Positions 34,996 to 44,530 of a DNA stretch of 56,247 bases are shown piece after piece. The notes beneath the pieces are model-generated. The model did not search any database. It worked only from the letters and a program-made list of their open reading frames with translations, and had not been told where the DNA came from. The DNA is from Mycolicibacterium malmesburyense (GTDB taxonomy: Bacteria; Actinomycetota; Actinomycetes; Mycobacteriales; Mycobacteriaceae). Where the stretch lies: the NCBI RefSeq assembly GCF_001050015.1, contig NZ_CVTB01000257.1:1-56247 (forward strand). The letters run 5' to 3'. Position 1 is the stretch's first letter, and each line of letters opens with the position of its first letter. A program made the position numbers and the translations under genes.

Positions 34996-35620
34996 TCGAA
35001 CGCGTCGGCGGCACCACCATCAGGCAGAACACGAAATACGCGTAGCCCAAGCACCATCCGGCCAATACGTCGGACGGGTGGTGCACGTTGAGCACCACAC
35101 GGCCGACGCCGATCGCGACGATGACGATCGCGCCGACGGCGATCAACCAGGCGCGTGCTGACGCCCGCACAATCGGCAGACCGACGGTCAGCAGGGCAAA
35201 AACCGCCACGAGCACTCCCAAGGCGTGGCCGGAGGGAAACGCCTTTCCCAGCGCGTCGACGAGCGCGGTGTCCGGCCGGGAGCGGTCGGCGACTCCCTTC
35301 GCGATCTCGGTGACGAGGCCGGCGAGTTCCACGCTGATGATGAGGAATATCGCGATCCGGATCTGACGGCGCACGAACGCCACAACGATGAGGACGATGG
35401 TCGCCAGGCGAAACGCACCGGGGCCCAGAAGGGTGCAGAAGACATCCCAGCCGCGCACCCAGCCCGGATTGTCCGCGCCGATCCGGTAAAAGGCGTCGAG
35501 CGCTGCGGAATCGACGTCGGTCAGCCACGTCCACTGCTGCGCGAACCCGATCCACAACGCGGCATACACCGCGACCGCGGCCAGCGCCGAGACCACCAGC
35601 CAGCGGGTCTGTGATGCCAT
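34949..35620 (-). CDS. PAP2-family membrane phosphatase, Rv0308-like
   Basis: 223 residues, ATG start. The three PAP2 motifs are present: KGVADRSRPDT, FPSGHALGVL and GVGRVVLNVHHPSDVLAG, with five to six membrane helices. Family members remove phosphate from lipid phosphates such as phosphatidate or polyprenyl diphosphate; which one is not clear. Length and neighbours (Rv0307c-like next door, Rv0309-like nearby) fit Rv0308. Its 3' end overlaps the PAP2-kinase fusion gene by 47 bases on the other strand. Confidence 0.9.
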   Translation of the reverse strand: MASQTRWLVVSALAAVAVYAALWIGFAQQWTWLTDVDSAALDAFYRIGADNPGWVRGWDVFCTLLGPGAFRLATIVLIVVAFVRRQIRIAIFLIISVELAGLVTEIAKGVADRSRPDTALVDALGKAFPSGHALGVLVAVFALLTVGLPIVRASARAWLIAVGAIVIVAIGVGRVVLNVHHPSDVLAGWCLGYAYFVFCLMVVPPTRSIREADETPEAPGIAR

Positions 35621-35667
35621 CGTCCACCTCTACCACGCGCATCCTCGGGCCGTTAGGGTGACTGCAC

Positions 35668-36150
35668 ATGGCCGTGTTCCTGCGCAAGCTGCTCCGCATC
35701 GGCGGTCTGCCCGACGACATGCGGGCCGAGTTGGAAGCTGAGGGGGTTCTCTTCCTCGACGAGTACATCGCGGTGACGCGGCGGTTCAGCGGCAAGATCC
35801 CGGGCCGGAGGGCCAACGCGAACGTCACGAGCTACGTGGGCTCGCTGGCGCTGACCAACCAACGCGTGCTCGCCACGCTGTCGACCGTGCCGAAGCTGGC
35901 GGGTCGCACGATCGACCAACGCTGGGACGCTCCCCAATCCGGGTCCGCCACCGCCGAACTCTCCGCTACGGGTATGGCTGTCGAGGTCGACCTCGCCGCC
36001 GTCGATTCCCGCTTCAGCGGCCAACTTTCGATGCATTACAAGACCTCCATTCCCGAGGACGTCCTCATGCGGATGCCCCTGCGATCACTGTCATTCGAGG
36101 TACCGCCGGAATACGTGTTCCGTGCCGTGGGAGTGCCGTACCACCCCTGA
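35668..36150 (+). CDS. Conserved mycobacterial protein, Rv0307c-like
   Basis: 160 residues, ATG start at 35668, divergent from the PAP2 gene. No signal peptide or membrane helix is seen. The pattern GVLFLDEYIAVTRRFSGKIP followed by SLALTNQRVLATLS recalls a PH-like/GRAM-like beta-sandwich, but this is a weak impression. Same length as Rv0307c. Function unknown. Confidence 0.82.
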   Translation: MAVFLRKLLRIGGLPDDMRAELEAEGVLFLDEYIAVTRRFSGKIPGRRANANVTSYVGSLALTNQRVLATLSTVPKLAGRTIDQRWDAPQSGSATAELSATGMAVEVDLAAVDSRFSGQLSMHYKTSIPEDVLMRMPLRSLSFEVPPEYVFRAVGVPYHP

Positions 36151-36167
36151 TCGCGCCGTGATCGCCC

Positions 36168-37640
36168 TTAGAAGGGTGGGGGTTTGTTGCGTTCGGCGAG
36201 GTGGGTTTCGTTGTTGCGGCGTTCGTCTGCGATGGCCTGGTCGCGGGCTTGGGTGCGGGTTTGTTTGCGCCGCGGCATTTTCAGCGTGCGTGTCGCGTCG
36301 AGGTCGGTGTCGGCGTGGGGGTCGATGTCGGCGGTCGCGGTCGGTCGGCACAGGTCGGGGAACAGTAGCCGGCTGCCGGGGTGGGTGGTGTAGGTCTGCC
36401 CGTCGCGGGAGGTCCATTCGATGGTGCCGTCCGGGTGTTGGACCTCGCGCCAGCCGGCGAAGGTTTTGAGTAGATGGTGGTGGCGGCACAGGCATTTGAG
36501 GTTGGCGGCCTGGGTGGGTCCGGCGGGATAGGCGATGGTGTGGTCGATGTCGCAGGCGGTGGCCGGGACATCGCAGCCGGGGAACCGGCATGTCAGATCC
36601 CGGCAGCGCACAAACCACGCCAACCTCCCCGAGGGGCGGTAGTGCGGTTCGGGGCCGGCCTGCCCGGGATGGTGCACGGGTTGGATGATGGCGGTGCGGG
36701 CCAGGGTGGAAGCCAGCAGCGGGGCGGGCAATAGACCCTTGCCCAGCAGATAGGCCGGGTCGGTGGCCGCGGGGCCGCCGGTGTCGGTATCGGGGTGGGG
36801 GGCGGTGCCGTGCAATTGGGCCGCGGTGTCATCGGATAGGGATTCCTGGCGGGCGATGACGTGGATGACAACCGTGCTGGGGGTGGCCGCGGCGGCCTCG
36901 CAGTCGGGTCGTCCGCACGCGCATTGCAGGCGCTCGGCGCCGTGGCCTAGGGCGCCCAGGGCATCGGCGCGGCGTTGATCGCTGGTGCGCGGATCGTGGT
37001 CGCAGACCGCGGCGGCCATCGCGTCCAGGCGGGCGTCGAGGGCCGCGGCGTCGGCGGCGAACAACCAACCCTCGATCTTGGCGGTGCCCGACCCGTCGGG
37101 CGGGTCGTGGATCTCCACGCCGCGCCCCAACGCGGCGTTCTCGGTGTGGCGCACCGCGGCGGGGTCGACGCGGTCCACACACGCGTCGATGGCGGTGTGC
37201 AGTTTGTCGATCGACAGGGTGCCCCACTGGCTGACCTGGGCGGCCAGCTCGGCGTCCAGTTTGGCCGCCGCCGCGGGGTCAACCACCAGGCGGGTGCGGT
37301 GGGTGATCGCGGCCATCGCCCGATACGAGATCGCCCCCGTTGCGAACACCTCAGCGACCCGGGGTAGGCGTTGGCGAAGGTCGTCGGCGATGGAGAGCTG
37401 GTGGGAGGCCACCCCCAGCGACACGGTTTGGGCGGCGGCGACCTCGGCGGCCGCGATCGCCCAGTTGTCGATGCACCACTGTTCGCGATCGACCGCGCCG
37501 GCTTCGGCGATCAACCGATCGAGCACGTCGGCCGCGGCGGCCAGCCGGCGTGCGCAGGCGGCGTTCTCCACCCGCGCCCACGCCCCGATCGCCCCCGCAC
37601 CCCGAGCGCCACCGGCCACCGCCACCAACTCATCGAACAT
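36168..37640 (-). CDS. 13E12-repeat family protein (DUF222 + HNH endonuclease domain)
   Basis: 490 residues from the ATG at 37640 (MFDELVAVAGG); the frame is open ten residues further, but MFDEL is the usual family start. The N-terminal 300 residues are the Ala-rich DUF222 region. The C-terminal part holds an HNH nuclease domain: CRFPGCDVPATACDIDHTIA then CLCRHHHLLKTF, with the zinc-type Cys and the His-Asp-His core. The family is multicopy and mobile-like in mycobacteria (REP13E12), but I see no flanking repeats or transposase here. Some members are DNA-damage inducible through LexA. A LexA-like box overlaps the start codon. Confidence 0.92.
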   Translation of the reverse strand: MFDELVAVAGGARGAGAIGAWARVENAACARRLAAAADVLDRLIAEAGAVDREQWCIDNWAIAAAEVAAAQTVSLGVASHQLSIADDLRQRLPRVAEVFATGAISYRAMAAITHRTRLVVDPAAAAKLDAELAAQVSQWGTLSIDKLHTAIDACVDRVDPAAVRHTENAALGRGVEIHDPPDGSGTAKIEGWLFAADAAALDARLDAMAAAVCDHDPRTSDQRRADALGALGHGAERLQCACGRPDCEAAAATPSTVVIHVIARQESLSDDTAAQLHGTAPHPDTDTGGPAATDPAYLLGKGLLPAPLLASTLARTAIIQPVHHPGQAGPEPHYRPSGRLAWFVRCRDLTCRFPGCDVPATACDIDHTIAYPAGPTQAANLKCLCRHHHLLKTFAGWREVQHPDGTIEWTSRDGQTYTTHPGSRLLFPDLCRPTATADIDPHADTDLDATRTLKMPRRKQTRTQARDQAIADERRNNETHLAERNKPPPF

Positions 37641-37648
37641 ACGAACGA
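37633..37648. promoter_or_regulatory. LexA-like (SOS box) site at the start of the 13E12 gene
   Basis: The sequence TCGAAC-ATAC-GAACGA matches the mycobacterial SOS box TCGAAC-N4-GTTCGA at 10 of 12 fixed positions and overlaps the ATG of the minus-strand gene. It fits the known SOS control of several 13E12 genes, but the second half-site is imperfect. Confidence 0.4.
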
Positions 37649-37785
37649 ACTTACTCGCACCCACCGCCACGTTCGCTCAAACGACCGCGCATTTTGAGAT
37701 CAAGCCGCAGCGCCAAGAGCGCGTCTGTGGACAAAACCGAACTTGGGGACAACTCCGAAAAATGTATGCAGGGGCCCGGAAACCC

Positions 37786-37898
37786 CACCGGCCATCGCGG
37801 GTGCGAATCCTGTGCCGGTGTCCGCACCATGTAACAAGCCTCGCCCGAATCCGACTGATACACCGCATTATTCGAGAGAACACGGACGTATGTATCAG
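37786..37898. other. Structured intergenic segment between tam and the 13E12 gene
   Basis: A compact double hairpin occupies 37786-37820: CACCGGC pairs with GCCGGTG and encloses a tRNA T-arm-like hairpin (GCGGG-TGCGAAT-CCTGT). No full cloverleaf can be drawn around it. A second inverted repeat, CTGATACA (37855-37862) with TGTATCAG (37891-37898), lies between it and the end of tam and may act as the tam terminator. The rest of the 279-base gap shows nothing recognisable. Confidence 0.4.
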
Positions 37899-37919
37899 GC
37901 TGAGAGCGGTGGCGACCCC

Positions 37920-38681
37920 TCAGATCACCTGGCCCACAACGAAAACGCGCCGAAAGGGAAAGAATGTGGTGCCATCCGACCGCGTCGGATACGCGGAGGC
38001 CAGCAGCGGAATCAGGTCGGCGCGAAACTCCTCCCACTCCGGATCGGCCAGCTCCTTGCGTACCGGACGGAGCGCGGTGCCCGTGATCCACTCCAACACC
38101 GGGTTCTCGCCGGTCAACACGTGCACGTACGTGGTCTCCCACGCATCCACCGCGCACCCGGCATCGGTCAAGAGATCCGCATAACGAGCCGGATCCTGCA
38201 CCGGAGAATCCCGAAACGGATAGTCGGGCAACCGTTCTGACCACCGGTCGCGCTGAACGACTTCGCGTACCGCGCGATGCGACGGCGCGTCGAAGTTGCC
38301 CGGTACCTGCACCGCGATCCACGAGCCGCGCGCCAGTCGACGGGCCCACGCGACGAGCAGCTGCGGATGGTCGGGCACCCAGTGCAGGGTGGCGTTGCTG
38401 ATCACCACGTCGGTGTCGGGCTCGGGCACCCAACCACCGACGTCGCCGACGTTCGCCTCGATCCCCCGTTCGCGCGCCGCCTGTACCATCTCCGGCGAAC
38501 TGTCCAGCGCCTCGATACGCGCCTGCGGCCACCGCTGCGCCAACGTGGCCGTGAGATTGCCCGGGCCGCAACCCAGATCCGCGACCCGCCGCGGCGCCTC
38601 GGCGCCCACCCGCGACAGCAGCTCGAAGAACGGACGCCCGCGCTGGTCGGCGAACGACAGATACGCGTCGGGATTCCACAT
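37920..38681 (-). CDS. tam: Trans-aconitate 2-methyltransferase
   Basis: 253 residues from the ATG at 38681 ([20 protein letters not shown]), the characteristic Tam start; the frame open to 38756 adds nothing family-like. SAM motif I is [12 protein letters not shown], with ALDSSPEM and [11 protein letters not shown] following. The enzyme methylates trans-aconitate, a by-product that inhibits the citric-acid cycle. Length and position beside the ESX-3 locus match Rv0294. Cytoplasmic. Confidence 0.93.
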   Translation of the reverse strand: MWNPDAYLSFADQRGRPFFELLSRVGAEAPRRVADLGCGPGNLTATLAQRWPQARIEALDSSPEMVQAARERGIEANVGDVGGWVPEPDTDVVISNATLHWVPDHPQLLVAWARRLARGSWIAVQVPGNFDAPSHRAVREVVQRDRWSERLPDYPFRDSPVQDPARYADLLTDAGCAVDAWETTYVHVLTGENPVLEWITGTALRPVRKELADPEWEEFRADLIPLLASAYPTRSDGTTFFPFRRVFVVGQVI

Positions 38682-38722
38682 GGTGACAGTTTGACACCGG
38701 TGAATCGGGATACCATGCGGAC

Positions 38723-39916
38723 GTGAGCCAATCGGAGGCCAACCCGATCGATCCACCGATCCCCGTTCCCGATGTTCCGGGGGCGGATGCCAGCCGGGGC
38801 CTGCCCCGACGCGCCGACCTCACGCTTCGCCAACGGTTCGTCGTCGACTCGTCGGCAGTGGCAGACCTCGCGCTGCGCACAGCGATCGCATCGCTTCTCG
38901 CAACGACGATGCTGCCGACCCTCGCCGGCGGATTACGCCGCTCCCAGTCCCGCGCCGAACGTGAACAGCTGCAGTTCTACGCCGAACTCGCCACAGCGAA
39001 GGATCCGGCCCAGTCGTTCCCGGCGCCCGCCTCGGTACCGCGAGTCGCATCGCGCACGGCCAACCCGCTCGCCGAATGGATCGCGAAGGGCCGCGTCCAG
39101 AACATTCGATTCGACAGCAGTTTCGAGGCGATCAATCCGGCGTTGCGCAAACAGTGCCGCGAATTCGAACGCAACAACGCCGTGCACGCACAGCACTGGC
39201 GCCACGACGACGGTCCGCACCCGACTCTGTGCCTGATCCACGGGTTCATGGGTTCGCCGTACCTGTTCAACGGCTTGTTCTTCTCACTGCCGTGGTTTTT
39301 CCGCTCGGGATACGACGTTCTCCTGTACACCATGCCCTTTCACGGCGCCCGAGCCGAGAAGGGCTCGCCCTTCAGCGGTTACGGGTTCTTCGCCAACGGT
39401 TTCTCCGGATTCGCCGAGGCGATGGCGCAGGCGGTACACGACTTCCGTTCGGTCCTCGACTATCTCGAGTTCACCGGCGTCGATCGCATCGCGCTCACCG
39501 GGATGTCGCTCGGTGGATACACGTCGGCGTTGATCGCTGCCGTCGACGACCGCATTCAGGCCGTGATTCCCAACGTCCCTGTCGTCGCGCCGGATCAGAC
39601 GGTGGACGAATGGTTTCCGGCAAACAAGGTGGTCAGTCTGCGGAACCTGTTGATGCGCACCGACACCGGACTCACCGGCGCGGCGACCCTGTTCTCCTCA
39701 CCGCTGAACTATGCGCCGCTGGTACCCAAGGACCGCCGTTTGATCATCACGGGTCTCGGTGACCGGTTGGCGCCACCGCAGCAGGCCGAGATGCTCTGGG
39801 AACACTGGGACCGCTGCGCTTTCCACTGGTTCCCCGGCAATCACATCCTGCACGTCAGCCAACCGGACTACCTGCGCAGGATGACCCGCTTCATGCGGGA
39901 CTTCATGTTCGACTGA
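38723..39916 (+). CDS. Alpha/beta-hydrolase, Rv0293c-like
   Basis: 397 residues, GTG start at 38723, divergent from tam. The hydrolase part begins near residue 165 with the oxyanion segment [14 protein letters not shown]. The nucleophile elbow is [14 protein letters not shown] and the likely catalytic His is in [15 protein letters not shown]. The first 160 residues are an Arg/Ala-rich extension with one hydrophobic stretch ([17 protein letters not shown]). The size and place match Rv0293c, which follows ESX-3 in M. tuberculosis. Substrate unknown. Convergent with eccE3, overlapping by 14 bases. Confidence 0.88.
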   Translation: MSQSEANPIDPPIPVPDVPGADASRGLPRRADLTLRQRFVVDSSAVADLALRTAIASLLATTMLPTLAGGLRRSQSRAEREQLQFYAELATAKDPAQSFPAPASVPRVASRTANPLAEWIAKGRVQNIRFDSSFEAINPALRKQCREFERNNAVHAQHWRHDDGPHPTLCLIHGFMGSPYLFNGLFFSLPWFFRSGYDVLLYTMPFHGARAEKGSPFSGYGFFANGFSGFAEAMAQAVHDFRSVLDYLEFTGVDRIALTGMSLGGYTSALIAAVDDRIQAVIPNVPVVAPDQTVDEWFPANKVVSLRNLLMRTDTGLTGAATLFSSPLNYAPLVPKDRRLIITGLGDRLAPPQQAEMLWEHWDRCAFHWFPGNHILHVSQPDYLRRMTRFMRDFMFD

Positions 39917-40820
39917 GCTCGGCCTGCGAGCCGGCCGGCCAGTCGATCCGCGCGAGCAGATCGGAAGCGACGGCCTTACCCGGAACATCCAGTCGACCAG
40001 ACGCCTTGGGGTCCAACGCCGTCAGCAACGGGCGCTGCACACCCCGATGCCCGGTCAGCCCGGACACCGGTGCGCCACGGACGACGTCGGGGGTGCGGAA
40101 GGCGCACACCGCTGCGACCACCGGGCGCGCCACCGAACCACTGAATTCGAGGGCCGTCCACGTCTCCGTCTGCTGGGACCGCACTTCGTCGAGGCGCTCA
40201 CCCAGTCGCTCGTCGACCGGAATCCCGTGTGCGGAGAGGAATCCGTCCTCGTCTTTGACGCCCCGCCACTTCTCGCGAGTTTTCCCGACCAGCGGCGCGT
40301 CCGTGTCGTCGACCAGGACGGCGTCGAGGCCGGCCTCTCGCAGGTGATCGGCGAGCCGTCGGCCCGCGATCTCGGCGGTCGCGTGCAGCGGTAGCTCGGC
40401 CGACCGTGCCTGCAACGCAACGAGATTCGCCTTGGCATCGAGGGTGAGGCTGATCCATGTGGTGCGAACGCCGTCTCGGTCGCGGTTGGTGACCCGGACC
40501 TTCTCACTGCGGACGCCGAACCGCTCGATGTATCCGGCCACCAGGGGCAGCGGCACGCCGACACCGGACGGATCGTCGACCTGCAACACCACGGTGACCT
40601 GATTCGGATTCTGCGCCTTGGGCTTCGAGTGGTTCCGTCGGAAGACGGCCAGCCGCCTGCCGATCATGTTCGTCACGAACTGGCCTCGCCACCAGGCGAA
40701 CACCACGACAATCACGGCGACGGCGATCCCGAAGATCCACCAATCCTTGGTCGATTCCCACGGATACGCCATTGCCGCCAGGACGACGGCCACTGACGCC
40801 AGCGCAATTCGAACGGTCAC
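39903..40820 (-). CDS. eccE3: ESX-3 core component EccE3
   Basis: 305 residues from a GTG at 40820 that overlaps the mycP3 stop (GTGA), so it is translationally coupled. Two N-terminal membrane helices (ALASVAVVLAAMAY, WWIFGIAVAVIVVVFAWW) are followed by a cytoplasmic domain of about 240 residues, as in EccE proteins at the rim of the type VII complex. It is the last gene of the ESX-3 run. The frame extends upstream to 41021, but that part lies inside mycP3. Confidence 0.93.
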   Translation of the reverse strand: MTVRIALASVAVVLAAMAYPWESTKDWWIFGIAVAVIVVVFAWWRGQFVTNMIGRRLAVFRRNHSKPKAQNPNQVTVVLQVDDPSGVGVPLPLVAGYIERFGVRSEKVRVTNRDRDGVRTTWISLTLDAKANLVALQARSAELPLHATAEIAGRRLADHLREAGLDAVLVDDTDAPLVGKTREKWRGVKDEDGFLSAHGIPVDERLGERLDEVRSQQTETWTALEFSGSVARPVVAAVCAFRTPDVVRGAPVSGLTGHRGVQRPLLTALDPKASGRLDVPGKAVASDLLARIDWPAGSQAELSRT

Positions 40821-42220
40821 GATGCCTCCGCTTGGTTGTCGGGGTTCCTCCGTCGATACACGGCGACCGCGGCCGTGACGACCGCGATCAACGCCAGCAC
40901 ACCGGTACCGACGAACGCGACGACCTTCGGCGTTGCGTCCGGGACCTCCGGCCGTGGCGGCGCGGCGACAGGTTGAGGTTCTGGTTCGCCGCGTCCGGCG
41001 ACGGCCGCGGTCACGTCCCACGTCAACGCGGCGACGGGATCGACGAGCCCGGCGCCGGTCAGGTTCGACGGGGCCCGCGCGGCGCCCTGCGCACCGGCGG
41101 TGAGACGGTCCCTGACCTGCTCGGCGGTCAGGTCGGGAAAGCGGCTGCGCACCAGGGCCGCGACACCCGACACGTAAGCGGCCGCGAAACTCGTGCCGTT
41201 CAGCGGATACAACCGGCCCCGGTCGTCGGGCAACCCGTTGGCGAGGCCACCGCCTTCACCGTTGCCCACCGAGGCGATGTCCTGTCCGGGCGCCGCAATC
41301 CCGACCCACGGACCTGCCATCGTGAATTCCGATGGTCGACCGGAGGTGTCGAGCGAACCGACCGAAAGCACATACGGCTGCCAGGCCGACGGTATCGACA
41401 CCGACGTGGCCCCGGCCCAGTTGCGCGGATCCTCCGGACGACCGGGGTCCGACAACGGGTTCGACGGACACGCCGATCCCGGATTCAGACCCACCTTGTT
41501 GTTGCCCGCGGCGGCGACGATCACGGCGTCCTTCTCGACGGCCGCGTACCTCAGCGCCGCACCGAGTTCTGACTGGTCGACGTTCTCCGTTGCGGGTAGA
41601 CAGGTGACGGCGGAGATGTTGATGACCCTCGCGCCGAGGTCCGCCGCGCGAACGACCGCACGGGCCAACGTCGCGACGTCGAGCGCGACGCGTGCCGTCG
41701 CCGGGTTCTCTCCGATCTCACGCGGGGAGAACCGCGACGAGGTGGATCGGATCGCGAGCACGCGTGCGCCTGGTGCAACCCCCGAGAACCCGTCGTCCCC
41801 AGGCTGTCCCGCGATCAACCCGGCCACCAGCGTCCCGTGGCCGTCGCAGTCGCTCAGCCCGTCGGTGGACTCGACGAAGTCCCCGCCCGGTTCGATGTTC
41901 GGCAACCGGGGCCCGGGCCTGACACCGGTGTCGATGACCGCGACGAGTTGTCCGTCGCCGCGGCTGTACTCCCAGGCGCCGTCGAGGTTGAGCATTCTCT
42001 GGTTCGGGCTCGGTGCACCCGGTTCGGTACCGGGCAACACACCCGCGCTGACGCACGGTCCGCGCTGCGACTGCGGCTGGACAGGCCCGGCGGCGCCCGA
42101 CGGCGGCCGCACAGCCGGATCCACCTGCGGCGGTGTGATGGCCTGAGCAACAGGGGAACTGACCGCGACAGCGGTCACTGCCGCCGTCACCGCGAGCGAG
42201 GTGCGCAGCAGATCACGCAT
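40817..42220 (-). CDS. mycP3: ESX-3 mycosin protease MycP3
   Basis: 467 residues from the ATG at 42220; an adjacent GTG at 42223 is an alternative start, both served by GAGG. A signal peptide (LAVTAAVTAVAVSSPVAQA) precedes a subtilisin-type domain with the triad Asp in AVIDTGVRPG (about 95), His in DCDGHGTLVAG (about 126) and Ser in NGTSFAAAYVSG (about 343), plus the oxyanion Asn in AAAGNNKVG. A Pro-rich linker and a C-terminal membrane helix (AFVGTGVLALIAVVTAAVAV) anchor it on the outer face of the membrane. It is required for a stable ESX complex. Confidence 0.96.
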   Translation of the reverse strand: MRDLLRTSLAVTAAVTAVAVSSPVAQAITPPQVDPAVRPPSGAAGPVQPQSQRGPCVSAGVLPGTEPGAPSPNQRMLNLDGAWEYSRGDGQLVAVIDTGVRPGPRLPNIEPGGDFVESTDGLSDCDGHGTLVAGLIAGQPGDDGFSGVAPGARVLAIRSTSSRFSPREIGENPATARVALDVATLARAVVRAADLGARVINISAVTCLPATENVDQSELGAALRYAAVEKDAVIVAAAGNNKVGLNPGSACPSNPLSDPGRPEDPRNWAGATSVSIPSAWQPYVLSVGSLDTSGRPSEFTMAGPWVGIAAPGQDIASVGNGEGGGLANGLPDDRGRLYPLNGTSFAAAYVSGVAALVRSRFPDLTAEQVRDRLTAGAQGAARAPSNLTGAGLVDPVAALTWDVTAAVAGRGEPEPQPVAAPPRPEVPDATPKVVAFVGTGVLALIAVVTAAVAVYRRRNPDNQAEAS

Positions 42221-42230
42221 CACCGATGCC

Positions 42231-43676
42231 TCATCGGTTCAGCACCCAGGCGAACAACCCGACGAGGTACGCCAGAACCGGGATGAGCGACGCGTCGATG
42301 CCGGAGGCCAGGAACCCGACCAGACGGCGCATGGGCAGCGAGTAGGTGTCGGGGGACCCGACCCGCGGGAAGGCCGCCACGATCGCCCACACAACCGTCA
42401 ATCCGACGATCGCCGCCAGGGTCCACCACGCGGCCGTCATGCGGTCATCGACGAAGAACACGACCACCAGCGAGACCGCAAGCAGGAAGGGCTGACTCAA
42501 CAACCACGCCTTGCACGGCGCGGAGTCCCACACCCGGGCCCGCAGCACCGAACCCAGCGCAACCGCACCCACGATGTACCACACCCACGGCGAAACACCC
42601 TGTGGTGCAGCCAGTGTCACCGCACCGGCCGTCGACAGCAACACACCGCCCGCGATGAATCCGGTTTGGTGCGAATCGCTGATGCGCACCCGCCGCGGCA
42701 GGTCGGCGAGCACCTTCATCGGGTGCGGCGCAGGCGTCGGGTCGCCCGGCGCGGGAATCACCGGCATCGGCAGGCGCGCCCACAAGGCGGACAGTTGGGC
42801 GGCCTGGACCGTGATCACCAGCCCCAGAACCACCAGTATCGATCCGACGATCAGGTGGTTGAGATGCCAGATCGTGGCGGCGCCGGCGGTGATCAACGCG
42901 CCCCCGCCGACGACGGCGGCCGCCGTGAACACCGCGATGGCCCGCTGTGCGACAACGATGCTGACGATCGACCAGGCCGTCACGCCCGCGGCCGCCAACA
43001 GCACGTGCGACGGACCGAGGTCTCCGGGTACACCGAGCGCGAGGGCCACGCCGATGGGCGCGAGCGCCGTCACCGCCAGCGCCGTGCCCAGCCGGGGCGA
43101 ACGGCCCCACGAGAGCAGTGCGGCCAGCACCGTGAGCACCGCCGTACCGCTGGCCAGGGCGAGCCCGGCGAACCCGCCGACGATCTCGCTGTGAACCGCG
43201 GCGAATGCGGTGGCCATCACGATGAGCGCGATGATCGCCGCGGTGGCACCGCGCGCGATATGCGCCGGACCCCAGGGCTTCTCCCGCGCGGCGGAGAAGA
43301 TGACCGCGGCATCACCGATGTCCTCGACGATCCGCGGTGCCGCCGGACCGGCCGGGAGCGGTTGCAGCGCAAGCAGATCACCGTCGACGACGCCGACGGT
43401 GTCCAACGTCGCATCGAGGCTGAACGGCGCACCGCCGATCGGCGCGAGCGACAGCACGACCGGTGAGGCGTCGCCGAACTCCTCGTCCGCGGGCATCGCC
43501 ATCCGCCGCACGGCCGGCAGGATCTCGCGCAGCGGGAGTTCGGTCGGCAGCGCCATGTCGGTGACCCGACCGCCCGCCTCGCCCGCGGCGAGCACCGCGA
43601 CACGGACGATCGGCATCGATCGGGACGGCGCCGGGTCCGCCAAAGACGCCGTAGCGCCGCTCAAACTGTCTGCCAT
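42231..43676 (-). CDS. eccD3: ESX-3 membrane pore component EccD3
   Basis: 481 residues from the ATG at 43676, overlapping the end of espG3 by 16 bases. An N-terminal ubiquitin-like domain (about 20-110, PIVRVAVLAAGEAGG to LLALQPLPAG) is followed by eleven hydrophobic segments, the usual EccD layout. EccD dimers form the membrane barrel of the secretion complex. The frame open to 43820 lies within espG3 and is not part of the gene. Confidence 0.95.
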   Translation of the reverse strand: MADSLSGATASLADPAPSRSMPIVRVAVLAAGEAGGRVTDMALPTELPLREILPAVRRMAMPADEEFGDASPVVLSLAPIGGAPFSLDATLDTVGVVDGDLLALQPLPAGPAAPRIVEDIGDAAVIFSAAREKPWGPAHIARGATAAIIALIVMATAFAAVHSEIVGGFAGLALASGTAVLTVLAALLSWGRSPRLGTALAVTALAPIGVALALGVPGDLGPSHVLLAAAGVTAWSIVSIVVAQRAIAVFTAAAVVGGGALITAGAATIWHLNHLIVGSILVVLGLVITVQAAQLSALWARLPMPVIPAPGDPTPAPHPMKVLADLPRRVRISDSHQTGFIAGGVLLSTAGAVTLAAPQGVSPWVWYIVGAVALGSVLRARVWDSAPCKAWLLSQPFLLAVSLVVVFFVDDRMTAAWWTLAAIVGLTVVWAIVAAFPRVGSPDTYSLPMRRLVGFLASGIDASLIPVLAYLVGLFAWVLNR

Positions 43677-44524
43677 TGGTGTTCCGTTCTCTGGTTGGAG
43701 TCGAAGTCTCGGGTCAATTTCAGGTCGGGGAACCACGCCCCGTCGGGCAGCGTTGCGGTGAGGCGCTCGACCGCGGACGCGATCGCCAACGGCGTGCCGG
43801 GAGTGAACGTCGATACCCACTCCCCGTCGAAGGCCTTCGACGGGTGCACGAGGACCCTGCCCTCCCGGGTGTCGACGACGCTGACGCCGACATCGGTGCT
43901 GACGCGGTGGCCGTCGCGATGGTCACCGGCCACGATCTCCACATAGCTGCGGTCCGTCGCGTAGGCGGCTTCGACGACGTCACGAGCGCTCGGCGGGATG
44001 CCGAGGAAATCGATGACGTCGTCGAGCGTCGCGCCGTTGCGCAGCTTTTCGTCCGCGCGCGCCCCGATCCGGGCGGGGATCGCGAACTCGTCGAACCTGG
44101 CCGGCGGACGACCCGACAGTCCCGCGGTGAGGATGGGCACCAGGGCCTGGGGATGGTCCACCTGCAACTCGGAGAGCGTGACGAGGCCGCCGCCGCGAAG
44201 CGCCACGACGGTGTGCTCGTCGCGTCGCGCGACATGGCCGCGCAACATGCTCCCCGAGCCGCGGACGAACCGGAGTTCGAGCCACCGCCGAGCCCGACAT
44301 GTCGTCGTAACCCATTGCCGGACGTGAGGTTCGACGGTCCCATCGGCCGCCATCACGCCCAACTCGGTCAGTTCGGCCGACACCCTGGACTCGAAGGCCG
44401 CCCGCTCGGCGTGCTCGCTGTAGGGCGGGGTGATGGCCAGCACCCAGGGGTAGTTGCCCACCCCGGATGTGTCGGCGACGAACCAGGCCTGCTCCGCGGT
44501 CAGCTCGACTGCGTTAACTGCCAC
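43661..44524 (-). CDS. espG3: ESX-3 PE/PPE chaperone EspG3
   Basis: 287 residues, GTG start six bases after the esxH stop. EspG family markers include VELTAEQAWFVADTSGVGNY near the start and YVEIVAGDHRDGHR in the second half. EspG3 binds the tip of PE-PPE dimers in the cytoplasm and keeps them soluble until secretion; here the partner would be PE5-PPE4. No signal peptide is present, as expected. Confidence 0.94.
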   Translation of the reverse strand: MAVNAVELTAEQAWFVADTSGVGNYPWVLAITPPYSEHAERAAFESRVSAELTELGVMAADGTVEPHVRQWVTTTCRARRWLELRFVRGSGSMLRGHVARRDEHTVVALRGGGLVTLSELQVDHPQALVPILTAGLSGRPPARFDEFAIPARIGARADEKLRNGATLDDVIDFLGIPPSARDVVEAAYATDRSYVEIVAGDHRDGHRVSTDVGVSVVDTREGRVLVHPSKAFDGEWVSTFTPGTPLAIASAVERLTATLPDGAWFPDLKLTRDFDSNQRTEHQWQTV

Positions 44525-44530
44525 CGTCGG

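Noticed and set aside
36168..37640. 13E12 gene as part of an insertion sequence or prophage
   Set aside because: No transposase, integrase, target-site duplication or terminal inverted repeats were found at its edges.
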